A stretch of DNA of 64,000 nt from the NCBI RefSeq assembly GCF_000344685.1, contig NW_006920416.1, positions 703,291 to 767,290 on the forward strand, given 5' to 3'. This document shows, piece by piece, positions 12,378 to 23,004 of this stretch (positions within the stretch are counted from its first letter, which is position 1; each line of letters begins with the position of its first letter). The notes below the pieces were generated by a model. That model searched no databases. It saw only the letters and a list, made by a program, of their open reading frames with translations, and was not told the DNA's origin. Both the position numbers and the translations under genes were made by a program. Origin of the DNA: Gloeophyllum trabeum ATCC 11539 (Eukaryota > Basidiomycota > Agaricomycetes > Gloeophyllales > Gloeophyllaceae).

Positions 12378-13107
12378 CGCACCCACTCCTATCAACTTGC
12401 TTAAGTACGGCGCTGCGCGGCACGCCGGAGTCCGATTCCCTTCCGCTCTACCGTTGCTCTGGAGAGCGAGCAGTTGAACGTAGAACCACTGCCGGAGAAC
12501 AACATGTACATCAAGAAAGCTCATTTTGAGCCGCCACATTTCGGCCGGCCTGACGGCCGCCTCAATATGGCAGGAGACTCAATTTATGTCCAGCAGGTAA
12601 GTGAATCTGATCATAGGAAAGTTTACGGTCTCAATCGGATTACATAAGCAACTCCCGCCACCGCTGCAAGTCAAGCTCGGGAGGCGGGCAGATGCAGCCT
12701 CCTCCATGAGGGTACGGTAGGGTAGAAAATTCGGAATAAAATTTCTTTGAACTATAGTACATGTGCAGCTACGGTACAGTGCAGCTAAGTAAGGAATAAA
12801 TACCAGGAGCAAGCAAGTAGGTCAGCTAAAGCTCGGGGCAAGCCACAGATCTGGGTGCCGAGTGGACTGTGATGCCGCGGTTGGGACTGTGAATTTCCCG
12901 ACCCGAACCTAGCTGAGGAGGGGGTCGATTTTGGCGCGCGCCCGCGCCAAATCGCGTCACGACGCGATTTCCGCTGGCGAAATCCACAGTCCATAGCCTT
13001 GGCATTTACAGTCCCTCGGGTAGATATCTGGTTACCTCACCCGCGCGTTTGTAGGGTTCCCGAGCGCCTGATGTGCTTCTTTGACCCTCAAATATTACTA
13101 ACAATAG
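12378..13107. repeat. Left copy of a 730-bp direct repeat abutting the gap
   Basis: These 730 bases reappear, with no difference seen in the stretches compared, at 13474-14203 (offset 1096). The left copy ends exactly where the run of N begins and the right copy starts exactly where it ends. That is the signature of two overlapping contig ends placed side by side in a scaffold. The content is non-coding, with short frames lacking any known domain. Confidence 0.9.
12931..12970. repeat. Two adjacent perfect hairpins
   Basis: TTGGCGCG-CGCC-CGCGCCAA (12931-12950) is followed, overlapping by two bases, by AAATCGCGT-CACG-ACGCGATTT (12949-12970). The pair is flanked by inverted GACTGTG(A/G)ATTTC motifs near 12885 and 12980, so the unit looks like a short palindromic repeat. 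The same pair occurs in the duplicate at 14027-14066. Confidence 0.7.
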
Positions 13108-13473
13108 NNNNNNNNNNNNNNNNNNNNNNNNNNNNNNNNNNNNNNNNNNNNNNNNNNNNNNNNNNNNNNNNNNNNNNNNNNNNNNNNNNNNNNNNNNNNN
13201 NNNNNNNNNNNNNNNNNNNNNNNNNNNNNNNNNNNNNNNNNNNNNNNNNNNNNNNNNNNNNNNNNNNNNNNNNNNNNNNNNNNNNNNNNNNNNNNNNNNN
13301 NNNNNNNNNNNNNNNNNNNNNNNNNNNNNNNNNNNNNNNNNNNNNNNNNNNNNNNNNNNNNNNNNNNNNNNNNNNNNNNNNNNNNNNNNNNNNNNNNNNN
13401 NNNNNNNNNNNNNNNNNNNNNNNNNNNNNNNNNNNNNNNNNNNNNNNNNNNNNNNNNNNNNNNNNNNNNNNNN
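13108..13473. other. Assembly gap (366 N)
   Basis: A run of 366 undetermined bases between the two identical 730-bp copies. No real sequence may be missing here if the copies are unmerged contig ends. Confidence 0.99.
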
Positions 13474-14203
13474 CGCACCCACTCCTATCAACTTGCTTAA
13501 GTACGGCGCTGCGCGGCACGCCGGAGTCCGATTCCCTTCCGCTCTACCGTTGCTCTGGAGAGCGAGCAGTTGAACGTAGAACCACTGCCGGAGAACAACA
13601 TGTACATCAAGAAAGCTCATTTTGAGCCGCCACATTTCGGCCGGCCTGACGGCCGCCTCAATATGGCAGGAGACTCAATTTATGTCCAGCAGGTAAGTGA
13701 ATCTGATCATAGGAAAGTTTACGGTCTCAATCGGATTACATAAGCAACTCCCGCCACCGCTGCAAGTCAAGCTCGGGAGGCGGGCAGATGCAGCCTCCTC
13801 CATGAGGGTACGGTAGGGTAGAAAATTCGGAATAAAATTTCTTTGAACTATAGTACATGTGCAGCTACGGTACAGTGCAGCTAAGTAAGGAATAAATACC
13901 AGGAGCAAGCAAGTAGGTCAGCTAAAGCTCGGGGCAAGCCACAGATCTGGGTGCCGAGTGGACTGTGATGCCGCGGTTGGGACTGTGAATTTCCCGACCC
14001 GAACCTAGCTGAGGAGGGGGTCGATTTTGGCGCGCGCCCGCGCCAAATCGCGTCACGACGCGATTTCCGCTGGCGAAATCCACAGTCCATAGCCTTGGCA
14101 TTTACAGTCCCTCGGGTAGATATCTGGTTACCTCACCCGCGCGTTTGTAGGGTTCCCGAGCGCCTGATGTGCTTCTTTGACCCTCAAATATTACTAACAA
14201 TAG
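13474..14203. repeat. Right copy of the 730-bp direct repeat
   Basis: Same sequence as 12378-13107. It continues without a break into unique sequence from 14204, whereas the left copy runs out of unique sequence into the gap. Confidence 0.9.
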
Positions 14204-14342
14204 CATAGATTATATTTGCAAGTATGTACAATATTTGAAGCACGGGAGGCGTGTATCTGGCCCTCCAGCAGGCCGGGATGGACGGGGAATGGAGAGGCCG
14301 GGGTCCCAAATGGCGTGGGAACTGGGACTGTAATGGACTGTG
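14081..14342. mobile_element. Possible small inverted-repeat element
   Basis: CACAGTCCAT, then TTTACAGTCCC about 20 bases later, at the left are mirrored by GGGACTGTAATGGACTGTG at 14324-14342, giving imperfect inverted ends about 260 bp apart. No clear target duplication was found. The interior is non-coding. Confidence 0.3.
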
Positions 14343-16611
14343 GCTCCCCCGCCACAGGACCGTAGATCTCACGGAAGAAGTAGGTTTATTCTGGTTATTT
14401 TACACGAATTACACGTAAATCAACCCTGATGGATCCGGGGTCAAGCTCGCTTACGCAGCTGATAATCGAGCTACGTGACGTTACAAGCTGGCGCCTGTCT
14501 TGCGCATAATAATACCTAGCCTACGCTCCCAATAAATATATCCTCCCTTCACATCTGCGAAGACCGCAAACCCTAGCTCAGCTGGTGCTTCGCAGAACGA
14601 ACTCGGCGGCAATATCTCTAGCGGGATGGGGCCTGTGAGTGTATCAGTGTACCTGCAGGCATTCCTGCATGTCCCACTAGCAGTTGTGTCGCTGGATGCG
14701 GTGCTGAGTACTCAGCAGTGCCGCCTTTCCTGGAAATAATAAGGTACTCGGTATGTGCAGGTCCCCGCACCACCGCGGGGACCCGATAATAGGCGGGAGG
14801 TGAGCCGGGAAGACTTGTGTAGGTTCGTACAGCTCTCTTTTGCTACGCTGGACTCTGATGTAGGATATATCTAGCATGGACTGTCCAGCCGCTCTCCGAG
14901 CCTCGCGGCGGTTGACGGCACTTGATCCCCCGCCTGCTACAATGCTCTTGTGTGTGAGAGAGAGAGCTGATGTTGTAAGTGAGTAACAAGTTCGCATGGG
15001 GACTCTCTAACTTTTAACTGCTCCAGTAACTGAAGATGGGAAGCGTTGGTAGGGATAGACGCGTTTCAAAGGAGATTGTCGCGAGAAGTGGAAGCGACCA
15101 GGTCATACAAATGGGTACGCGGCGGACGTTATCAAAGCGCTGCCCAAGTCGAAGATCTCGCGCGCGGCGTTCGTGTTCGCCGCGCCGGCGGTCTGATAGG
15201 CCCTGGGGGGGGTGGCCGCCTTGGGGCTGCGACTCCGCTGGGCACGTCTGTTGTCACGATTTTGGGCTTCCAGGCTGCTCTTTTGCTTCTTCACCAGCAT
15301 TATCATCATCTGTCATCATGGGCTCGAATACCTGCCTGTCGATATCTATATGCCACAGCTGGCTGGCACTCTTGACGACTCCCTCGGCGGCTCACTAATA
15401 GACTTGCCAGGCACCGTATTATCCTGGCGCCTCTGCATCGCATCGTTCCCTGCACACGGATTCACTTACTATTTTTCATTCTCCCTTTCTCTTGTGTCAT
15501 CGTTGCATATCATCTTCTCATGCATTTCCCCTTCACTGTTCATCCTCTCACTGTCAAATGCTTACCCCCTCATGTATCCGAGCTCTACAGCTGCCTGTAC
15601 TGCCATATTATATAGGATTAATCAATAGTAAATTGTGCTATAAAGACATTTGTACTCAAGCAGCTAGCCTGGATTATTTTTGCATTGCTCCCGGGTCGCG
15701 CTGGTATACACACCTCATTGACGCGTCACAATCCCGTGATCTTTGGGTATGGAAGGCGACGCGATAACTCCTTTACGTCCGTCGCGCGATCACAGGAAGC
15801 AGCGGACGCGTCAACGCGTGGAACACGTGAGCGTAAATCGTTGTTGATTTACGGTAAAGCGAACTCGCCTATGCACTTCCTGCTTGTTATTGGCAGTTAT
15901 TGGTAAATCCGCCTGCTCGCATACTTACAGGCTGCCAGGGCGGCTTCTCTGGAATTCCTCATTTCTTGCTGTGTTTCGAGTCAGTCATGTATGAAGGTGC
16001 TGGCTACCCTCCTTGTGCGCTGTCAATTCTCTGCGTCTTCACCAGCGGATATGTCTTTCTTTTTCTCGTTCTCTTCATGAAGCGGCGCGCTGCCACATAC
16101 CCCAAATGTGGTGCCGGCAACTGCCGAGCCAGGTTGAACAGCGATGTTCACCGTCCACATCATCCGGTACGTCCTCGGGCTCAACCTCAAGAGGCGGGCC
16201 TCCTTCAGCCAAGAGGTCAGTCCATCTTCACTGCCAACTGGAAGGGAGACTGAATCGATGTCCCGGATATTTTCTGAGCTTCCCGGGCTCGTACTCTGCT
16301 GCCGAGCCTGTGCAAAACTCAGGCTCTCGCCATCCCTGAATACCAAAATGGAAACGCGAGGACAATGCGCTGTAACCTATGTGGACGACTGACAAATGCG
16401 GAAGTCCCTATATAGGGTGTCCCTTACCCGTGCCAGGTACCGGAAGTGGCCTTCCCGGTCCCATTCAATCCCTCATAAAATGGACCAGGCTGTGGAAATG
16501 TCCCCTGACGCCTTCCGCACATCACAGAACAGAGCCCGCTCAGACGGCAGACTTCCAATCCACCGCGCACCTTACGACATCCTTGTTCCCTTTACCGGGT
16601 ACCCCTGCGAT
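14343..16611. other. No supported gene; upstream flank of the nuclease gene
   Basis: 2.3 kb with overlapping short frames on both strands (longest 138 codons at 15212-15628, hydrophobic and low in complexity) and no recognised domain. If the nuclease-recombinase pair downstream is a mobile element, its left end should lie in this stretch. Confidence 0.45.
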
Positions 16612-18549
16612 ATGGGTGTCGATGGACTTTGGCAGGTAAGCTATTGCTTTACCGCCGTATCTTACGGCCCACGGGGCCAGAGTCAAATAAGGTTACCACC
16701 AGATTCTGTCGCCTGCAGCAATCAAGATGCCGATGGGGGAGCTTGCGTTCAAATCCGGATTCAAACATGCGGAGATCCGCGCTTTGAAAATCGGCGTCGA
16801 TGCAAGGTAGGCTTCTGCAACAGGTCTCCGAGTCGGAACATCACTGACATCATTAGTCAGTCTTTGGATTATGCAATGCTGTATGGCTTTCCGGCGCAAC
16901 CACGCTCAAGCGGGAGAGAGCCCGGAACTAAGGACGATTTTTCATCGGCTCAGCCACTTCTCCAAATACCCGCTCATTGCTGTCTTCGTCTTTGATGGTC
17001 CGGGGCGGCCTCATCGAAAGCGCGGAAAGAGGGTGATGACAACCCCGCACTGGTTGACAAGTGGGATGCAGGAGATGATAGAAGCTTTCGGCTTCTATGT
17101 ACACCTGGTAAGTATCTATTTACCTGTTGTATCGATAGAACTGACCACACTGTCTAAACGGACTTCCTCAGGCCCCCGGCGAAGCTGAGGCTGAACTCGC
17201 AGAACTCAACGAGCGCGGCGTTATAGACGCGGTATGTACGGAAGATGTTGATGCGCTTCTGTTCGGGGCAAAGTACGTCCTTCGCAAGTACGTATACCAC
17301 TTAGTTTGATCAATATCAAAGTTCTGACGAAGACCTGTAGCAATCCGGACATCAAGCCTCAGTTTCATCAAGTCTGCGTCTATGGTGCTGAACGGATTCG
17401 AGACGAAGGCGGCATAGGCCTCGATCGCACCGCAATGATATTCATTGCACTATGCAAGGGGGGGGACTATGATTCCGTCAGTCATGTTTCTTGCCTCAGA
17501 CACGTACACTAAGTGATTTGTACAGACTGGCCTTGTAGGCTGCGGGATTCAAGTAGCCAAGAAGCTTGCTCTCTACGGCTTCGGCAGAAGCTTGTACGAC
17601 GCCATCCAATCGCTTCGTGCGGATGAGCTCTCCACTTTCCTCGAAGGTTGGAGAGAACGTGTGCGTGAGGAGCTACGTAACGACAGCCAGGGGTTCCTTG
17701 GCTGTAAACAATACAAGATTGCAGCCGCCGTACGCACCTCGTTTCCCAATATCACTGCTGCCTTCGCATATGCGAAGCCTTTGACATCATGGAGCAATCA
17801 CGAAGTCCCCACACTCCCTACCTTCGAGCTGCGACACGCGGAAGCCGTGAAAATCGCCAGGATATGTGAACGGCTGTTTGCATGGGGTACCGTCGGCGGC
17901 ATCATCAAGAGGTTCCAGTTCGCAGTGCTGGAGGGTGTGTGCGTCCGGCGTCTCTGCAACGAGAGCCGCAGGAACGACAGGGTTGCAGCGGGTGGCACGC
18001 GTAAGGCACCGCAGGTGTGTTGTACTTTTCTTAGGCTGCTTTATGTAGCATTGTGATATTCTAACCGCTCGCATCATGTAGGATTCGTTCACCGAGTCTG
18101 TTTTAATCCGGTCCCTCCAACTCAACCACCCGACGTTCAACGCTCCAGCATATCGAGTCGAGTTTACTGTCAATGACTTCGTCAAAGCAATCCAGCAGGG
18201 ATGTCTCGGCCTCCGTCAACCACCACTGCTCACAAACAATACTGCCGACTCGGAGCCTGAGCAAGTCAGTGTACGAGCATGGGTGCCCGCTTTGATCCTC
18301 GAGACGGCACTCCCTGACCTTGTCGCCGCCCACAACGTGAAGCGTGCGCGCCGGGCACCGTGCTCAGGCAGCCGGAGATCGGAGTTGCCACCACATTTGC
18401 CATCTGCAGGGCAGTCGGCTCCGTCTGCACAAATTGAGCAGACCAACGTACCCATGTCGGATGTGATTGACTTGACGGATGAGCCTGAGGAGAGACTCAT
18501 AGTGACCGGCTCTCGCTTTGTCGATTTGACGGGTATCGACACAACTTGA
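16612..18549 (+). CDS. XPG/GEN1-like structure-specific endonuclease
   Basis: Predicted nuclear flap or junction endonuclease of the Rad2/XPG family (PIN-like fold). Seven exons (16612-16635, 16703-16806, 16861-17107, 17172-17287, 17341-17476, 17526-18014, 18082-18549) give 527 aa. The N domain starts MGVDGLWQ and carries GVDAS (Asp41) and VFVFDGP (Asp88). The I domain has APGEAEAELA (Glu129, Glu131) and CTEDVDALLFGA (Asp150, Asp152). GGDYDSTGLVGCG (Asp206) begins the helix-two-turn-helix. All metal-binding acids of the family are present, so the enzyme should be active. The C-terminal third is divergent and ends with two SUMO-interaction-like motifs, VIDLTDEPEE and FVDLTG, plus a basic patch KRARRAP. 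The first exon codes only eight residues but holds the invariant MGV start. The gene ends 120 bp before a Crypton-type recombinase on the same strand. Whether it is a host repair gene or an element-borne nuclease cannot be told from this window. Confidence 0.92.
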
Positions 18550-18669
18550 CTGTAACTATTAATATCAGTTCAAGAGATTATATTCTGTATCTACCATCCT
18601 ATAGCACGTAAATTGCGCCACTGGCTATACGGCCCATTGTGAAACACTTCACAAGTTCAGATCTCGGAA

Positions 18670-21103
18670 ATGATCGACTCGGACGAAGCTAAAGACGGAC
18701 GGGGAAGTGTTAGCACTCCTTGTCTTCCGCTCTGGCTGAGTGCAATGGGTCGCAGGCGCAGTGGAAATGCTGCGACAGCGACCGCACGGAAGACATCCTC
18801 AGGGAGGGCTGGGAAGTCGAGCTCACCTGATAGTTCTGCTGCTGCTTCTCTTGATCAGCTTCGTATCTTGACTGAGTCAAGCAAGAAGGACAATCTGCAC
18901 TCACAGAATACGAATAAAGCTTATAACCGGCATATCAAGAATGGGAAGAAGTTCCTCGCTGACCTTGTGCAAGCGCGGAAAGCCGCAAGCCAGGCTGATG
19001 CTGACTGTCCCAAAGACGTCGAAGAGTCCATCAATCTTGATGCCCTGGAAGTTGCCTTTGAGAAGCCTCCGAATCAGTACTCAGCTTTGGGTTTGGAGCT
19101 GTACTTGACGGAGAAATGCATCAAGCAGAACCTGAAGGAACAGACCGCCGTGCAGATCTATTCTGCTTTCAAACGGATGTGGCAGGAAATGTAGGGAGCA
19201 TATGATCAACTTAGCCGTTAGTCAACGACTGAGAACATTTTGACAGGGATGCTGAAACATACCGAGGGGATTATAGTTACGACCCAAAGAGCAAGGTTGT
19301 GCGTGGTAACCCGGCTCTATCTGCAGGCGTGCAGGACTTGTGGCACTCCCTGAGAAACCGGTCAAGGGCTGCGCATGGTACTCGCACTCACCATGCTGAA
19401 GCGATCGGGATTGAGGATATGAGGGCCATCATGGCCTGGTCAGAGATCCACTTCCCAGCTCACCTTCTAAGTTGCACGATCACGGACGCAGGGTTCCTAT
19501 TCCAAGCAATCGTCCATTTCGAGATGCGAGCCTTCCTCGCAACAGCATTTACCTTGTGGACACGGTAGCAGATGATCTCATCATTATTCTATGTATGGGA
19601 AACTCACTGCCTTTGTGATCTATCAGGAACAACGAGTTGTGTGCCTTGAAAGGAAAGGACTTCAGGGAGGGCTGTGTCGGACCAGCGCCGTACTACTTCC
19701 CTCACGATAAGGTGACCTTAGACCAACGCAAGGGATGGCAGTCAAGGCCCGGTAGCGGGGCTCACTCTCAAGGTATGTAAGCCCACTAGTGCCATACGGG
19801 TGGATTGGATCTCACGAGCGTATGGAGGGCGTACCTACGAGATACATGCGCAGCCAAAGACACCAGAGATCTGCATGCGGACGCACCTGAGCAGATGGCT
19901 GCGGCTTCGCGAGAAAGTCCTGGGTCGGCGCATGACTGAGGAGGAATATGTCTTTCCTCACATTAGTCCAAATGGCCTCATTCACACATCGCAGGCCCTC
20001 AATCACGATGTTGTGCAGAAGACCCTCGACGACTTTGCCAAGCAAGCTGGACTCGACAAGAACTTTTCAACGCACAGTTTCCGTCGTGGGGGTGCTCAGT
20101 ACCGCTTCATCTGGGCCCCAATCGGGCAGCGCTGGTCGTTAGCGAGAGTGCGTTGGTGGGGAGGGTGGTCCGAGGGTGAACGTGTACGTTGTTCAAGTTC
20201 CCATCTTGCGTATGGCACCTGATTTGATTCTTTGCTATGAATCAGACTGATACATTGATACGATATTTGTTAGATGAGATAACTGCGCTAGAGAACGAGC
20301 ACGGAGACGCACTTGCACCCGTCCAGACTCGCAGGGATCTCACCTTCAATGGGGAGGATTCGCTTGCTGCTCCCGTGACCGTGGCGGAGCATCGAGAGCA
20401 TGCTGATTCGTTAGACCGGAAGCTCGATAGCTTCATAACGTTCTTCGTGGCCTACCTGCATGGAAATGGTCCATCACCGCCCATGACTGCTCCGACGATG
20501 GCTGCATCATCATCCCATTCCTCTGTCTCGCCTTCCGTTCTACCTGTCCCACCCATCATCATGAGCCCCACGCACACTCTCGGTTCCGCAGGATCGCAGT
20601 CGTTGCAAGAGCACATTGCCGTTCCGCTGACAACTGTCAGCAACCAAACACAGAGCGAGCGTCCGCCGCGTCGAGTGCGAAGCAAGCGATCCGTCCCTTC
20701 AGTTCCGCAAGCCAGCATACCCGACCTTCCTCGCGGGGCAGCCGGCTGGAAAGTCGCCGTCAGACAATGGGAGGAAGTGGATCCCCTCACTGGTTACGCC
20801 TTAAAGGACTGGCCCAAGAGTTGGTACACCGGGGGCATGCGGCTGGTCAACCAGCAGAAGCGGTTCACGCGTCGTATTATCACCGAGGCGTTCGTCCGGT
20901 GAGTACCACGGTCACTAGCATCCTCATACTGTCTGAGATGAGGTTATTTGGTGAGACTTGGGCGCAACGAGGACGCTTTCTTGGCGTCTTACCCTTCTGC
21001 TAAACGAGGCTGCAAAGCATTAATTGAGGTCCTCACCGCGGAACGCAAGGCTCGTGGCGAGACATCTGGACGTTCCAGCAAGAATCGCGATGCTGACGAC
21101 TGA
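18670..21103 (+). CDS. Crypton-type tyrosine recombinase with GCR1_C-like domain
   Basis: Predicted DNA breaking-rejoining enzyme. Six exons (18670-19190, 19247-19564, 19627-19772, 19819-20183, 20246-20898, 20956-21103) give 716 aa. The N-terminal half is a helical DNA-binding region (TNKAYNRHIKNGKKFL; LELYLTEKCIKQN). The catalytic domain has the first Arg280 in TLWTRNNELCALKGKDF, then HSFR (His414, Arg417), GGWSE (Trp445) and the nucleophile Tyr457 in DTLIRYLLDE; all active-site residues are kept. A Ser/Pro-rich linker leads to the end block AVRQWEEVDPLTGYALKDWP followed by KSWYTGG, which resembles the GCR1_C domain found in fungal Crypton recombinases. A second in-frame ATG at 18745 (MGRRRSGN) is an alternative start. 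The acceptor of exon 4 (GAG before 19819) is the only one that fits. Cryptons move by site-specific recombination, with no terminal inverted repeats. The intact frame suggests a young or domesticated copy. Confidence 0.88.
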
Positions 21104-22187
21104 AGAGTCAGGCTGATCAGGCCGTGGCAAGTTACCTAGCTTATACCTTGCTATTCAATTGTGTAAATCTGCCATCATACCTAGCATACATTGTATCTAC
21201 TCAGTAAATAGCTTCCTTCTACTACTATCTTAGAGCCTTCAATACTATTTTGACCATGCAATCTTTTCCCCCGACGAGGATTGTAGCACTTGTGAGATAT
21301 GTCAGTGATACCAATGAGGTAGCGTTGTACTACTAGTATATTGTATTGCATGCATGTACCGGCTATCGCATGCGTATCTGAAAATGTGAATCTATCTTGT
21401 GCTAACGGCACATTTGGCCATTGGCTACGCATGAATGCGGGAACGGGTCTGAGGCAGAAGTGCTGATCGGACTAAGACTGCGCGTATGTACCTGAATGCA
21501 CTGCAACACTATATCTACTGCACAATTCCGAGTTCAAGTGCACATTCTTTCTCGTACCATGGCAATCATGTATGAATCTGCACTACAGTATCAGTTTGAT
21601 AGCTAAAATGTACAGGTGCACTGTAGATAAAAGGGCCCAAGCCTCGCATTGCAGATGCTCGCATCCCAGAACTAATGGCAGAAGCGACTCATATCGAGGG
21701 ACTGGTGGACCAACCGGGAGACATCGAAGACCTGCCGAGACTACGGGCACGCAAGGGACCGTCTCGCGGTACACGCGTGGATATCGGGTATGAGGGGGGC
21801 GGATGCAGATGTATTAGGACGTACACGACCAAACACTCGCGAAACGCACCGCACTCGAATGACGGTTAATTAACAATAGAGCTTGTGACAGATGACCGTG
21901 ACAAAGGCCACGCGAGGGGCGAACCACGCGATGAAGTGGCGCAGGAAGCACCCGGGAGATACCGAGCCGCGTCACCTGCCTAGTAAGGCAGGCGAAGCGT
22001 AAAGCCAGCGGAATAAGTAGCTAGACTCGCAACCAGTCCTCTACGCATTGCACACGCCTTCCTTTTTTGGTTTCGGAGTGATGGAAGGCGTGAGCTTGAA
22101 ATGGCTGGTATCGAGCCTAGTAAGTAGCTACCACCGAGGTCCGCATTGAGGGCTACAGTACATGATCTCCTCACAGCGGACCATACC
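21104..22187. other. No supported gene
   Basis: Downstream flank of the recombinase gene; only short frames. The right boundary of a possible Crypton-like element would be expected here, but no direct repeat pair could be fixed by eye. The last eight bases are the left target duplication of the next element. Confidence 0.45.
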
Positions 22188-22536
22188 AGGACCCTGGATT
22201 ATACAGATAGATCCCGTGTCACTATCCAGACAAACCTGGGACCCGCCCGGCGGGATGCCGTGTCACGATCGGACAGAAAGAAGGCCCCGGCGAGCCAATG
22301 CCGGAGACCTATGCGGACAAAATGACCAGAATTCAGACTGATCCCCCACCGGGCGAGGCCGTGGGAGGGTATTTTGGGATTCTGAGGGCTATTGTTGGCC
22401 AATTTGTCAGCACAATTACCGCATTTGGACATGTCGACGTCCAATGCGGACAAGAGCGGAGGATCGGGCGGTCTGCTATCCGGACATCGAAAGTTGAGAT
22501 CCCGGAACAGCCTCTATCCGTATAATCCAGGGTCCT
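22188..22536. mobile_element. Non-autonomous DNA transposon with 8-bp TSD, 349 bp
   Basis: Terminal inverted repeats of 24 bp with one mismatch begin AGGACCCTGGATTATAC at both ends and run to GATAGA. ACCATACC flanks both sides exactly (22180-22187 and 22537-22544) as an 8-bp target duplication. The interior holds GCGGACAAAA-type motifs but no coding frame of note. The AGGACCC terminus, the TSD length and the TTTTGTCCGC motif are shared with the larger element at 58035-58796. An 8-bp TSD fits hAT, P or KDZ-type transposons; which one is not resolved. Confidence 0.88.
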
Positions 22537-23004
22537 ACCATACCACCGCCAAATGACCCCTAGAGGACGGATGCAAGAGGGTACGAAACCCCTCAGTACA
22601 AATGGGGGGATAATGCCCGAAGGATATAAATAAAGTCATTCTAAAACGAGGTAAATAGCCCCTGTCCAACGAAAAGCCACGTGTTGCCACTGAAGCCAGT
22701 ACTGTACTGATAACCAATTCCCAAGGGAATCGGAACATTTCCCACAGCGACGAACTGCCAAATCTTCAGCTTTTCCGTAGGCCGAAAATCGTGGCGTCTT
22801 CGCCCTTCAGCGACGATACAGTACTGATTGAGTTCAGCGTTACTACATTGCAGCGTGCCGCAAAGGCTCAGAGGAGCAGATATCGATACCTCGGTTCCGC
22901 GAGCCGCGGCGAACGATAAGGCGATCGCGAACTGATAGAGCGCCACCGCTCGACAACTTCAAGTTCGTGCAGTATCGAGTCCAGACATCTGAGTCGCCAC
23001 ATTA
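22537..23004. other. Promoter region of the F-box-like gene
   Basis: Short frames only. An AT-rich stretch ATATAAATAAAG at about 22624 is far from the ATG at 23005. No other feature is seen. Confidence 0.4.

Noticed and set aside
12378..14203. True segmental duplication
   Set aside because: Copies stop exactly at the gap borders and appear identical, which fits unmerged contig ends better than biology.
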